Below are positions 28,309 to 37,631 of a DNA stretch of 64,000 nt, in pieces (position 1 is the stretch's first letter; every line of letters begins with the position of its first letter). This DNA is from Dysgonomonas sp047972895 (GTDB lineage Bacteria > Bacteroidota > Bacteroidia > Bacteroidales > Dysgonomonadaceae). Under the pieces are notes generated by a model. The model ran no database searches. It was not told the origin of the DNA and worked only from the letters and a program-made list of their open reading frames with translations. Where the stretch lies: the NCBI GenBank assembly GCA_047972895.1, contig JBKEBA010000023.1:1-64000 (forward strand), written 5' to 3'. A program made the position numbers and the translations under genes.

Positions 28309-28367
28309 AGTAATACTTATTATAATATTTCTTAAACCAGTTTAATTATTACAATTTGACTTCTCTG

Positions 28368-28375
28368 TAATTTTG
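28368..28375 (+). promoter_or_regulatory. -7 box of the FMN-binding protein gene
   Basis: TAATTTTG matches TAnnTTTG and ends 18 nt before the ATG at 28394, giving a very short leader. Confidence 0.5.
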
Positions 28376-28393
28376 TATTCAGAAAGAAATTAA

Positions 28394-28795
28394 ATGAATA
28401 TAAAGATGGAAAGTTCAGCTAAATTATCAGAAAAGTTTCATGAAGTATTGAACCATGAGGGAGTAGTTTCTATTGTATCTTGGGGTAATGATGAGCCTCA
28501 TATAGCCAATACATGGAATTCTTATTTAGTAATTACAGAAGACGAAAGAATTTTAATCCCTGCATATGGACTACGTAAGACTCAGAAAAATGTGGAAATA
28601 AACAAAAGTGTAAAATTAACACTTGGTAGCAGAAACGTTCTAGGGTATAAAGACTATCAGGGGACAGGTTTTCTTATAACAGGTACAGCTCATTATTTCG
28701 ATTCGGGAGAAGAGTACGAAATGATGAAAGAGAAATTCTCTTTTCTGACAAGAGTACTCGAGATAACAGTAACTAAAGCTAAACAAACATTATAA
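28394..28795 (+). CDS. Pyridoxamine 5'-phosphate oxidase-related FMN-binding protein
   Basis: This 133-residue split-barrel protein resembles the PNPOx-like family, small flavin-binding oxidoreductases. Features are EVLNHEGVVSIVSWGNDEPH, the strand ILIPAYGLRKTQKNVEINKS and KLTLGSRNVLGYKDYQGTGF. It is too short and divergent to be PdxH. An internal ATG at 28406 is a possible alternative start. It follows the Crp/Fnr regulator on the same strand but has its own promoter box. The substrate is unknown. Confidence 0.8.
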   Translation: MNIKMESSAKLSEKFHEVLNHEGVVSIVSWGNDEPHIANTWNSYLVITEDERILIPAYGLRKTQKNVEINKSVKLTLGSRNVLGYKDYQGTGFLITGTAHYFDSGEEYEMMKEKFSFLTRVLEITVTKAKQTL

Positions 28796-28832
28796 GAGAA
28801 TAAAAATCGACAATATTATCTCAATAAAAGAC

Positions 28833-28864
28833 AAAAAGCCGGACTTGCATAGCCCGGCTTTTTC
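28833..28864. terminator. Bidirectional terminator between converging genes
   Basis: A 10-bp stem AAAAAGCCGG / CCGGCTTTTT with an 11-nt loop provides a T run on both strands. It serves the FMN-binding gene and the RRM gene. Confidence 0.88.
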
Positions 28865-28888
28865 ATGTATATTTATTTGAAAATCAAA

Positions 28889-29212
28889 TTAATATTCGCG
28901 CTTTCTGTATCCACCGTTTCCTCCGCCTCTGTTGTTATCGAAGCTTCTACGTGGACGATCACTTCCTTCTGTACGTGGGCGAGCTTCAGATACAGAAATA
29001 GTTCTTCCGTCATATTCTGCACCATTCAGTTCATCAATAGCTTTCTGGCCAGCAGCATTATCAGCTAACTCAACAAAACCATAACCTTTTGAACGGCCAG
29101 TAGCTTTGTCCATAATAACTTTTGCTGAAGAGATTTCACCATATTCACTAAATAAATCTCTCAGATCATTGTCGTTGATGCTATAGCTCAACCCTGCAAT
29201 AAAAATGTTCAT
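28889..29212 (-). CDS. RRM-domain RNA-binding protein
   Basis: This 107-residue protein is a single RNA-recognition motif (about residues 1-80) with RNP2 IFIAGL and RNP1 KGYGFVEL, followed by an Arg/Gly-rich tail (RPRRSFDNNRGGGNGGYRKR). Such proteins are the common RNA-binding regulators of Bacteroidetes, which lack Hfq in many lineages. It is a single-gene unit with a long leader (about 150 nt) rich in pyrimidines, which might be its own target (inference). Confidence 0.95.
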   Translation of the reverse strand: MNIFIAGLSYSINDNDLRDLFSEYGEISSAKVIMDKATGRSKGYGFVELADNAAGQKAIDELNGAEYDGRTISVSEARPRTEGSDRPRRSFDNNRGGGNGGYRKREY

Positions 29213-29516
29213 TGTAAAAAATAAAATTTTAAAATTAAATACTCTCTGCAGAAGATGTAAATAAAGTAGAAAGGCTAAAAGAAACTAGACAAGAAAGGTT
29301 ACCAAGAAGGGAAAATGACTTGAAAAGAAAATTTAATCTATACTGTAAGAACTCTTATGCAAAAGCAAATGTAAAAATAAAATTCAGTAAACTATTAAAT
29401 AAATCAATAATTTTTCATCAAGAGATTGTTTTCCTACATTTTTTTTTAATAATTGATTAAACTTATTCACAATTTCTTAGTCGAAGTTAATGAAATCTTC
29501 TTAAAGTAGCCATCCG
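29213..29516. other. 304-nt gap: leader of the RRM gene and upstream region of the outer-membrane barrel
   Basis: No gene is seen. On the minus strand the first 150 nt form the presumed RRM leader, notable for repeated TTTCTT/CCTTTCT tracts between about 29262 and 29330. The part nearest 29517 is AT-rich, and no good promoter box for the plus-strand gene was found. Confidence 0.5.
29366..29373 (-). promoter_or_regulatory. -7 box of the RRM gene
   Basis: TACATTTG on the minus strand matches TAnnTTTG about 154 nt before the RRM ATG, implying a leader near 145 nt. Confidence 0.5.
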
Positions 29517-32456
29517 ATGAAAAACAAAATTATATTATTTCTACTCCTTATTTCAGTCAGTGCATATTCTCAGAACAACCAAGATAACAATCAGACAAAC
29601 AACACTTTTTCGATAAAAGGGATTGTTGTAGATTCTATTGAAAATATGCCTATCGAAATGGCTGTTGCTACTCTTTACAACAATACGAACAAGGCTATAA
29701 TAAAAGGAGTACCAACCGACAATAAAGGGATTTTCACATTTAACAGTATCTCCTCGTCATCATATATCCTAACTGTAACACTATTAGGTTACGACACCGT
29801 ACACATATCCATCCCTCAAAAAATATTTACGAAAAGGGAAATAAAACTAGATACTATAAAACTGCATATATCAGACATCATGCTCTCTGATGTAACTGTC
29901 ACTGCCGAGCCTCCGGAACTCGTCATAAAAGAAGATACGCTCGAATATAATGCTGCAGCATTTAAAGTAGCAGAAGGCGCAGTAGTAGAAGACCTCATCA
30001 AAAGGCTGCCCGGGATGGAGGTAGATGCAGATGGGAATATAAAGAAACCTGACGGGAAACAAGTTAGAAAAGTATTTGTAGATGGTAAAGAGTTTTTTGG
30101 TGACGACCCAAAGATGGCTACGAAAAACCTGACGGCTGACATAGTTGATAAGGTACAAGTTATAGAAAAAAAGTCCGATATGGCAATATTAACAGGAGTG
30201 GATGACGGAGAAGAAGAAACTGTAATCAATATCACGATAAAAAAAGGAATGAAACAAGGCTGGATGGGAAACGTAACATCCGGATTGGGAGCTTTAACAC
30301 GAGAAAATTCCGATAATTCTCCACGATATACAGAAAACTTGATGGTTAACCGCTTCCTAGAGAATGACCAGATTTCATTTATAGCGAATGCAAACAATAT
30401 AAACAACCAAGGATCTTCCGACAGAGGAAACAATGTACGTTCGGGTAGAGGATCTAGTGGACGTAGCGGTATCACTAGCTCTAACACATTCGGTGTAAAT
30501 ACAGCTAAGATCATCAATGATAAAATGAAATTCGGAGGAAACATCAGCTATAATTATAGCGATAGCTATGCAGAGAATGACCGCTTTCGTCAGAATCTGC
30601 TTAAAGACAGCGTCTCTTATCGTAAAAGTTTATCTGCCGATCAAGACTACAGCAACAATATAACTTTTGATGGACGATTGGAATATCAGATGGATTCTTC
30701 TACTATGATTATTTTCAATCCGCATCTATCCTATAATTATTCAAAGTCGAATTCTACGTCGCATCAAATAACGATGGCGGGAGACAGAGATTCCACTAAA
30801 GTCAATGAAAGTAATTCATCAGACAGATTACAATCCGATGGGCTGAATACTCGGTTAGGATTAGACATTTCGCGTAAACTTTCTCAAAAAGGACGCAGGA
30901 TAAGTTTCGGGGCCTCATACGGTCTTAGCCAAAGTTCGGGCTCAGGAACAAATATGTCAGAAAATATATTTTACTTATCGCCAGATAGAAATAGATCATA
31001 TAATCAGATTACCCAATCGGATCAAAACAGGTATTCATACAGCCTGTCGGTAAATTATGTAGAACCTGTGGGTAATAACAATTTTCTGGACTTCTCTTAT
31101 AATATAGATGTAAACAATACTAAGAACAGGAAAGAAACACTCGATTACGATGAAAATACAGACGACTATACCTATATTGATCCTGAATTTAACAAAAGCT
31201 CTGATTCAAAAAACATTAACCAAAATATCAGAACCAACTTCAGATCCGTGCGCCCAAAATATACATACAATATAGGATTGAGGATAGCACCTACTAAAAC
31301 CAGCAGTAAAAGTTTCATTCAAGATTGGTATCCTGATGGAAACGACTCAATTGTAAATCATTTGAATGGACGGACAGCCACAAATTATGCACCACAATTA
31401 GACTTCACCTATCGATTCAGCAATACACGCGAAATGAGAAAAAATCTAAGGTTCAGATACAATGGGAGCTCAAGCCAACCTTCTGTATCGCAGCTAGACC
31501 CTACTACAAATAATACAAACCCGCTTTATATACGCAGCGGTAATCCTGATTTGCTACCGGCTTTCACTCACAACATATCACTGAACTACGATTTTAATAA
31601 CAGGGAAAGCCAGGAGGTATTCACTGTAGACTTTACTCATCGGTTTATACAAAACCAGATTATTAATTATACTAAGTATGAAGAAGGTACAGGAGTACAG
31701 TATTCCAGTCCTATCAATGAAAATGGAACATGGAATATGAATGGGAATATCTATTTCGCCAAACCTTTCGACAATAAGAAACGATTGAGATTCAGCTCAA
31801 GAACAAGCTCCGGATATAACAACGGCATTGGTTATGTAACAGTCAACAAACAAAGTGAGAGAAATATTTCGAAAACATTCAATGTCACTCAAGAACTCAA
31901 TCTGAGTTACTCCAATGACGTTTTTTACGGACAGATTAGGGGACGACTCAATTATTCCAAAACATCCAATACAGTTTCCACAAACCAAAATGGTATGGAG
32001 ACATTCAATTATTTCCTCGAATACAATACCACCCTGACTCTGCCCTATAGTTGGTCTGTAACATCAAATATAAACTATACTGCCAACAGAGGATTATCTA
32101 CAGGGTATAACCTCAACGAAATCATCTGGAATGCTCAGATAAGCAAGTTGTTTCTCCGTTACAACAGAGGTTCTATAAGACTACAGGTAAATGATATATT
32201 ACAACAAAGATTGAGCATCAGAAGAAATGTGACTGCCAACTATATAGAAGATGTCCGAAATAACGCCATGACGGGTTATTTCATGATTTCGTTTGCCTAT
32301 AGGTTTAATAACATAGGAGGTGGAAATCGAAATAGGCAACGTGGAGGGGAAAGACCCGAGTTTGATGGAGGAGATGAAGGCGGAAGAGGTGAAAGAGGCT
32401 CACGAGGAGGTGGAAGCTTCGGTGGAGGAAGAGGAGGTGGACGCGAAATGAATTAA
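29517..32456 (+). CDS. Large outer-membrane beta-barrel protein with carboxypeptidase-like N-domain
   Basis: This 979-residue protein has a signal peptide (FLLLISVSAYSQ), a carboxypeptidase-regulatory-like domain (about 32-115), and a plug-like region with TVTAEPPELVIKEDTLEYNA, RLPGMEVDADGNI and VFVDGKEFFGDDPKMATKNL. A long barrel (OMP_b-brl_3 type) follows. This family is TonB-receptor-like but lacks a SusD partner. The last 45 residues are a Gly/Arg/Glu-rich tail (RGSRGGGSFGGGRGGGREMN) after the final strand. It ends overlapping the stop codon of converging ribF. Its ligand is unknown. Confidence 0.9.
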   Translation: MKNKIILFLLLISVSAYSQNNQDNNQTNNTFSIKGIVVDSIENMPIEMAVATLYNNTNKAIIKGVPTDNKGIFTFNSISSSSYILTVTLLGYDTVHISIPQKIFTKREIKLDTIKLHISDIMLSDVTVTAEPPELVIKEDTLEYNAAAFKVAEGAVVEDLIKRLPGMEVDADGNIKKPDGKQVRKVFVDGKEFFGDDPKMATKNLTADIVDKVQVIEKKSDMAILTGVDDGEEETVINITIKKGMKQGWMGNVTSGLGALTRENSDNSPRYTENLMVNRFLENDQISFIANANNINNQGSSDRGNNVRSGRGSSGRSGITSSNTFGVNTAKIINDKMKFGGNISYNYSDSYAENDRFRQNLLKDSVSYRKSLSADQDYSNNITFDGRLEYQMDSSTMIIFNPHLSYNYSKSNSTSHQITMAGDRDSTKVNESNSSDRLQSDGLNTRLGLDISRKLSQKGRRISFGASYGLSQSSGSGTNMSENIFYLSPDRNRSYNQITQSDQNRYSYSLSVNYVEPVGNNNFLDFSYNIDVNNTKNRKETLDYDENTDDYTYIDPEFNKSSDSKNINQNIRTNFRSVRPKYTYNIGLRIAPTKTSSKSFIQDWYPDGNDSIVNHLNGRTATNYAPQLDFTYRFSNTREMRKNLRFRYNGSSSQPSVSQLDPTTNNTNPLYIRSGNPDLLPAFTHNISLNYDFNNRESQEVFTVDFTHRFIQNQIINYTKYEEGTGVQYSSPINENGTWNMNGNIYFAKPFDNKKRLRFSSRTSSGYNNGIGYVTVNKQSERNISKTFNVTQELNLSYSNDVFYGQIRGRLNYSKTSNTVSTNQNGMETFNYFLEYNTTLTLPYSWSVTSNINYTANRGLSTGYNLNEIIWNAQISKLFLRYNRGSIRLQVNDILQQRLSIRRNVTANYIEDVRNNAMTGYFMISFAYRFNNIGGGNRNRQRGGERPEFDGGDEGGRGERGSRGGGSFGGGRGGGREMN

Positions 32457-33388
32457 GCCTTCCGCATCCGTTCTATATACTTGATTACATTCTCTTTGTC
32501 TTTCATTATCTGCTCCTTTAAAGTATCGATATTGGTAAACAATTCGTCAGGACGAATAAATTCGAGGAATTCAGCTGTAAGCTCCTTATTATATAAATCG
32601 TCATCGAAATTGAACAAGTTCACTTCTATACTCACATTATCACCATTATGCAGGGTTGGGCGTTTTCCTATATACAACATGCCGTCATACCTTTCACCCT
32701 CTACATGCACATAAACCGCGTAGATACCGAAAGCCGGAATCACCTTATATGTCTCCCATACCTGAATATTAGCAGTAGGAAAACCTATTGTTCGCCCAAC
32801 CTTAAAGCCTTCAACTATTTTTCCCGATATGGTGTAATTATATGATAAAAGTCTTGCGGCCTTTCTTACATACCCTTCACCAAGCAATTTCCTAACACGC
32901 GATGAACTGACATGTTCATCACCGGGCAATTCCTTTGCTTCTATTACATTTATACCGATTTCCTCACCATAACGCTTATACTCAGGAAAACTATCCTCCC
33001 TGTTATAACCGAAACGATGGTCGTATCCAATAATTAAGGTGTTTATATTCAGTCTGTCTTTCAGTACTTCCTGCATAAACTGACGAGCCGGCATTTGAGA
33101 AATTTCGACCGTAAAGTCGAGGCAAACACAGTAGTCCACATCTGTCGAAGCCAGCCGCTCTATTTTTTCATCATACCCACAGAGCAACGCAGGCTGATAG
33201 TCTTTTTGAAGTACCTTTCGGGGATGGACAGGAAACGTAATAACAGCAGAAGGTAATCCTCTCGAGGCTGCTTCTTCTTTCACCTGTTCTATCAAATAGC
33301 GGTGTCCGGTATGCACTCCATCGAAAAAGCCTATTGTAGCTACCAATGGAGGATATTCTAATTTACTTTTCCTATCTATCAGCAACAT
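32453..33388 (-). CDS. ribF: Bifunctional riboflavin kinase / FAD synthetase
   Basis: RibF makes FMN from riboflavin and then FAD. The 311-residue protein has the N-terminal nucleotidyltransferase domain with GFFDGVHTGHRYLI and YDHRFGYNREDSF, SSSRVRKLLGEGYV, and the C-terminal kinase domain with VGRTIGFPTANI and FGIYAVYV. It lies 6 nt after the HAD gene in one operon. The last four bases overlap the end of the converging barrel gene. It supplies FMN that ApbE-, Rnf- and Nuo-type proteins of this window require (general link, not specific). Confidence 0.97.
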   Translation of the reverse strand: MLLIDRKSKLEYPPLVATIGFFDGVHTGHRYLIEQVKEEAASRGLPSAVITFPVHPRKVLQKDYQPALLCGYDEKIERLASTDVDYCVCLDFTVEISQMPARQFMQEVLKDRLNINTLIIGYDHRFGYNREDSFPEYKRYGEEIGINVIEAKELPGDEHVSSSRVRKLLGEGYVRKAARLLSYNYTISGKIVEGFKVGRTIGFPTANIQVWETYKVIPAFGIYAVYVHVEGERYDGMLYIGKRPTLHNGDNVSIEVNLFNFDDDLYNKELTAEFLEFIRPDELFTNIDTLKEQIMKDKENVIKYIERMRKA

Positions 33389-33394
33389 ATACTA

Positions 33395-34030
33395 TTACTC
33401 CAATAAACCTTTATCAACAAACACTTTACGTAAATCTTCATTTTGATCAACCTGGTATGTCTGAAAACCCAATGCCGCACCTATCTCTACATTTGCCTTT
33501 CCATCGTCAAGGAAAAGTGTCTCGGCAGGATCCATGCCCGAATCTTTTACGATATAATGAAATATCTCTGGCTCAGGTTTGGCACACCCAATCTTAAAAG
33601 AAAGGTAACATTTATCAAAGAATGCATCTAAAGGTAAACCCTCAGGCGAAAAATCTTTTGAATACGCCCAACCCATAATCGAAGGATTAGTGTTACTCAA
33701 CAAATATACATTATACTTCTTACGAAGCTCTTTCAACAATTCGAATTTATAATCAGGTATCCCTGCTAGAAAAGCCATCCATCCAGAGTCTATATCTTCG
33801 GCTGAGATATTCTCATTTCCTGCCAATCGACGAAACTCTTTATAGAAGTTTTCAGGATCTATTTTACCTTCTTCATATTCAAGGAATATACCTTCCTGAC
33901 GAAACTCGTTCAAATAATCCTCAATATTAGGAAAACCAATCTCAGTAAAGCGATTCAACGCATTTTGCTTGTTCAGGCTGACTATTACCCCACCAAAGTC
34001 GAACAGAATGTTTTTAATCTTCTTACTCAT
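33395..34030 (-). CDS. HAD-family phosphatase (YihX-like)
   Basis: This 211-residue HAD hydrolase has motif I LFDFGGVIV (Asp11 nucleophile; the second Asp of the usual DxD is replaced by Gly, as in the YihX/epoxide-hydrolase N-terminal subgroup), motif II LLSNTNPSIM, motif III GCAKPEPEIF and motif IV FLDDGKANVEIGA. Related enzymes release phosphate from sugar phosphates such as glucose-1-phosphate, but the substrate is open here. It leads an operon with ribF. A role on a flavin-pathway phosphate (such as dephosphorylating a riboflavin precursor) is a speculative alternative. Confidence 0.88.
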   Translation of the reverse strand: MSKKIKNILFDFGGVIVSLNKQNALNRFTEIGFPNIEDYLNEFRQEGIFLEYEEGKIDPENFYKEFRRLAGNENISAEDIDSGWMAFLAGIPDYKFELLKELRKKYNVYLLSNTNPSIMGWAYSKDFSPEGLPLDAFFDKCYLSFKIGCAKPEPEIFHYIVKDSGMDPAETLFLDDGKANVEIGAALGFQTYQVDQNEDLRKVFVDKGLLE

Positions 34031-34089
34031 AAACTCAAATCATATTTTATATTCAAACCTTATAGGTTTTCTTAATTTCTAAAAAGTGA

Positions 34090-34097
34090 CAAAAGTA
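34090..34097 (-). promoter_or_regulatory. -7 box of the HAD-ribF operon
   Basis: TACTTTTG on the minus strand matches TAnnTTTG, 59 nt before the HAD ATG. Confidence 0.5.
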
Positions 34098-34235
34098 ACA
34101 GTTTTTTAATATTTCCTATTTGTTCCTTCTACCCTGTCATTCTTCTCCTTATTACCATATAGATAAATAAGAAAACTGAATACTACCTTTTGTAATATTT
34201 AGGTACGAAGTTAGTTATTTATTCCTTAATAGCTG

Positions 34236-34264
34236 TTGTTTTAAATTTTGTATTTGTATTTTTG
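34236..34264 (+). promoter_or_regulatory. Promoter of recO
   Basis: TTG at 34236-34238 and TATTTTTG at 34257-34264 are 18 nt apart, close to the Bacteroidetes -33/-7 pattern. The box overlaps the TTG at 34262, so that TTG cannot be the translated start. Confidence 0.55.
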
Positions 34265-34285
34265 TTAACATCAAAAAAAACGGAA

Positions 34286-35008
34286 GTGCTATATAAGACT
34301 AGAGGTTTAGTTCTGAATACAATTAACTATAACGACAAGTATATTCTCGCCCCGATATTTACTGAATCATTTGGGCGGGTCACATATATGGTATCCAAGG
34401 CTAAAGGCAAAAGTTCTAAAGCACCTAAATCCCTATTCTCGCCTCTTGCCATACTCGACCTCGAAGTAGAGCATCAGACATCACGAGATATTCAAAGAAT
34501 CCGAGAGGCGCGTCCCGAACTATATTTATACGATATATCGAGTAACTTGAATAAAACATCGATGGCTTTCTTCCTCTCCGAATTCCTGACAAGGGTACTT
34601 AGAGATACGAACGATAGTCAACTGCTATTTAACTTTCTCGACCAATCGGTTCAAATACTGGAAATGACAGATAAGAGCATTGCCAATTTCCATCTTGTTC
34701 TCATGTTTAAGCTCAGCCATTTCATGGGTTTTTATCCCAATCTCGAAAAATATAAAGAAAACGATCTGTTCGACATGATAAATGGTGAATTCGTCACCTA
34801 TCAGCCTTTACACAAGCATTTTCTTAACAGGCACGACAGCAAAGTCCTTTCGATGCTTGCACGCATATCTTATGAGAACATGCATCGTTTCGTATTCTCA
34901 CGACAAGACAGGATAAACATTATAAACCGTATATTAGAGTACTATCGTCTACATCTTTACGATTTCCCTGAACTGAAATCGCTGGATGTATTGCATGAAT
35001 TATTTTAA
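34286..35008 (+). CDS. recO: DNA repair protein RecO
   Basis: RecO helps RecR load RecA onto SSB-coated gapped DNA. I chose the GTG at 34286 (reading MLYKTRGLVLNTINYND), because the upstream TTG at 34262 lies inside the promoter box and RecO proteins normally start just before this motif. The OB-fold N-domain (ILAPIFTESFGRVTYMVSKA) and the helical C-domain (about 80-240) are seen, giving 240 residues. Zinc cysteines found in some RecO proteins are absent. The MutS-like gene follows after 9 nt. Confidence 0.92.
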   Translation: MLYKTRGLVLNTINYNDKYILAPIFTESFGRVTYMVSKAKGKSSKAPKSLFSPLAILDLEVEHQTSRDIQRIREARPELYLYDISSNLNKTSMAFFLSEFLTRVLRDTNDSQLLFNFLDQSVQILEMTDKSIANFHLVLMFKLSHFMGFYPNLEKYKENDLFDMINGEFVTYQPLHKHFLNRHDSKVLSMLARISYENMHRFVFSRQDRINIINRILEYYRLHLYDFPELKSLDVLHELF

Positions 35009-35017
35009 AACTAACAT

Positions 35018-36811
35018 ATGACACTCGAAGAAGTAAAAGAATCATACCAAAGCCTGATTGATAAAGAAAAAAGAAAGTTATCGAAATTAAAGAAAGCCAT
35101 ATTCCAGATCGGGACAATACGTCTGGTTATAGTTCTGGTTTGTCTCATATTTTGTTATCTGACTTGGAATAATACACCTACTGTAGTCGCTATAATAGGA
35201 GTATCTCTCATCCTGTTTCTTTTCTTTATGAAATATCATAATAAATTATTCATCAAGAAAAAATATTGCGAGTTACTTGTTCAGAATGCAGAGAATGAGT
35301 TAAAAGGAATAGATTATGATTTCTCTGCTTTCGATGGTGCTCCCGAAAAGGCTGATGGAAATCATAGTTACAGTCTCGATCTCGATATGTTCGGTAACCA
35401 TTCCCTTTTTCAATCTATAAACAGAACTGTTACTTCATTTGGTAAAGACCGTCTGGCCAATTCTCTGCTAGCTCCTTACGAGAATAAGGCAGATATACTT
35501 GTACAACAAGAGGCGATAAAAGAATTGGCATCTAATCCCAGATTATTGAATCACTTTCGGGCAACAGGGCAAATGACAGAAACCAAAGACCTTGATATCC
35601 ATTATTTTTCGCAGCAATTTTTGCAAACCAAATTATTATCAAAGAGCATCTGGAGGCATTTGATTTACATAGTACCTGCAATATATGCCATACTGATAAT
35701 TTTATCTATTCTGGGTATCATTTCCTCATCAGGAATCGGCATATTCTGGACAATCTGCTTTGCTATAAGTCTAGCTCCATTGAAAGATATAAACAAAAAG
35801 ATGAACCTATTTGAAAAAAAAATAGAGGTTTTACAAATTTATTCTCAACTACTCCAAATCATCGAAACGGAAAGTTTCAATTCTCCATTATTAAAAAAAT
35901 TACAAGCCAAAATAAAAAATACAGAATCGGCATCATTGGCAATCCATCATCTTAAATCATACAGCAACAATCTCGACCAATCATCTAATATACTAGGATT
36001 ACTTATCCTTAACCCATTTCTCCTCTGGAATATAATGTATTCAATCAAAATTGAGAAATGGATACTAACCCACAAAGAAAATGTATCAGATTGGTTTAAG
36101 GTTTTGGCTAAATTCGATAGCCTTGTGTCGTTCTCCATCTACGCATACAATCATCCCGATTATATCTACCCCGAAGTGTCGGATACTTATATGCTCGAAG
36201 GAAAGGATTTAGGACATCCGATGCTAAATAGGAAAGCTTGTGTCCGCAATGATGTAACGATCAGCACTCAACCCTTTTTTCTTGTAGTAACAGGAGCAAA
36301 TATGGCGGGCAAAAGCACCTATCTGCGCACCATCGGCATCAATCTTACATTAGCCAGTACAGGAGCTCCTATATGTGCAACTTCCTTCAAGTTTTATCCT
36401 TACCGCTTGGTCACCGACCTGCGTACATCTGATTCATTGACGGATAATGAGTCGTATTTCTTCGCTGAGCTGAAACGACTTAAAATGATTATAGACCGCC
36501 TACAATCGGGTGAACCTTTATTTATCATTCTCGACGAAATACTAAAAGGCACAAACTCGGAAGACAAACAGAAAGGTTCAATAGCTTTGATGAAACAACT
36601 TGTTTCACTAGATGGCAATGGTATTATTGCAACGCACGACCTCGTTTTAGGAAATCTGGAAAAAGAATTTCCAAATGCAATAAAGAATTACAGGTTCGAA
36701 GCCGATATAAAAGACGAGCATCTGTCTTTTACATACAAAATAAGAGAAGGGATGGCACAGAATATGAATGCCAGCTTCCTGATGAAAAAAATGGGAATAA
36801 CAGGATTGTAA
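35018..36811 (+). CDS. Membrane-anchored MutS-like ATPase
   Basis: This 597-residue protein has a MutS ATPase domain at the C-terminus: Walker A TGANMAGKSTYLRTIG (about residue 425), SYFFAELKRLKMI and Walker B LFIILDEILKGTNSEDK (about 500), then ATHDLVLG. In front is a helical core domain but no mismatch-recognition (domain I) FxE motif. Two hydrophobic hairpins, about residues 36-70 and 213-245, suggest membrane insertion. Such MutS-related proteins are known in Bacteroidetes but have no settled function. It lies 9 nt after recO. Confidence 0.88.
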   Translation: MTLEEVKESYQSLIDKEKRKLSKLKKAIFQIGTIRLVIVLVCLIFCYLTWNNTPTVVAIIGVSLILFLFFMKYHNKLFIKKKYCELLVQNAENELKGIDYDFSAFDGAPEKADGNHSYSLDLDMFGNHSLFQSINRTVTSFGKDRLANSLLAPYENKADILVQQEAIKELASNPRLLNHFRATGQMTETKDLDIHYFSQQFLQTKLLSKSIWRHLIYIVPAIYAILIILSILGIISSSGIGIFWTICFAISLAPLKDINKKMNLFEKKIEVLQIYSQLLQIIETESFNSPLLKKLQAKIKNTESASLAIHHLKSYSNNLDQSSNILGLLILNPFLLWNIMYSIKIEKWILTHKENVSDWFKVLAKFDSLVSFSIYAYNHPDYIYPEVSDTYMLEGKDLGHPMLNRKACVRNDVTISTQPFFLVVTGANMAGKSTYLRTIGINLTLASTGAPICATSFKFYPYRLVTDLRTSDSLTDNESYFFAELKRLKMIIDRLQSGEPLFIILDEILKGTNSEDKQKGSIALMKQLVSLDGNGIIATHDLVLGNLEKEFPNAIKNYRFEADIKDEHLSFTYKIREGMAQNMNASFLMKKMGITGL

Positions 36812-36815
36812 TATT

Positions 36816-37625
36816 ATGAGACGGATATTGACAATAATTGGCTTATTATTTTCAGTTTTACTATATTCGCAAAATGAATTAGATGCCGAGTTCCAGAATT
36901 CAATTTCTGATTATAAGAACTTTGACATTGAAAAATTATCGAAAAAAGAATTTGATAATTCTTTGGCTAAATTATTAGATAGTCTGCCGGATCATCGCAA
37001 AGATAGGTTTTACTTTATTGTTGAAAGAAATTTAGACTTTAATGTAAATGAACGTATTTATCAAATTATATTGAATTATGCAAAAGAAGATGGTTCTTTA
37101 ATGCAACTTAATTATAAATTACATGTATTAAAAAAAGACTGTGAAATAATAGGTATTATCTGTAAAACAAATTTTCCATCTAAAGTCGACACTTATTTCA
37201 ATGAAACGGAAATAGAGCGCTATATCTATCAACACGATTCTTTATATCAAACAAAAACTCACAGATCGAACCTAATAAAAGATTTGGTTGAAGATAGAGT
37301 TTATGGATATTCTTGCGGTATTGCTCCTGTTTTGCAAGAGACTCCAGAACAATACGGATATAAATTTAATGACATCAAGCAGCTTTCAATTTTCAGAGGA
37401 TGGTTAAGATCTTATAGCCCTGAGTTACAAACGTACGGAGTAGATGCTATCCGAACGATATATAAGCAGCCGCTATTTCTTATAGGAGAAAAAGAACAGA
37501 CAAAGAATGAACATGATATGCTAATTTCGAAATATATTATTAAACGTAACTCGACAATCAATACTTGTAGTGGATGTATTTTTGGCATATACAGCAAGGC
37601 ATTTGTTAGTTCTGATCCAAATTAA
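36816..37625 (+). CDS. Secreted protein of unknown function
   Basis: This 269-residue protein has a signal peptide (ILTIIGLLFSVLLYSQ) and no family that I recognise. A late cysteine pair (TCSGC, about residue 249) is the only striking motif. It starts 4 nt after the MutS-like stop and ends 6 nt before the DUF2851 gene, so it is part of the recO operon. It is visibly more A+T rich than its neighbours, which could mean late acquisition. Confidence 0.75.
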   Translation: MRRILTIIGLLFSVLLYSQNELDAEFQNSISDYKNFDIEKLSKKEFDNSLAKLLDSLPDHRKDRFYFIVERNLDFNVNERIYQIILNYAKEDGSLMQLNYKLHVLKKDCEIIGIICKTNFPSKVDTYFNETEIERYIYQHDSLYQTKTHRSNLIKDLVEDRVYGYSCGIAPVLQETPEQYGYKFNDIKQLSIFRGWLRSYSPELQTYGVDAIRTIYKQPLFLIGEKEQTKNEHDMLISKYIIKRNSTINTCSGCIFGIYSKAFVSSDPN

Positions 37626-37631
37626 AAACCT

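Noticed and set aside
29816..30544. 242-codon minus-strand frame inside the outer-membrane barrel gene
   Set aside because: It lies wholly opposite a well-supported coding gene and has unnatural composition.
32453..32456. Overlap of the barrel gene and ribF stops as a sign of misannotation
   Set aside because: Both proteins end as expected for their families; the four-base overlap is a normal convergent arrangement.
34262..34285. TTG start for recO
   Set aside because: The TTG lies in the -7 box; the GTG at 34286 fits the family start.
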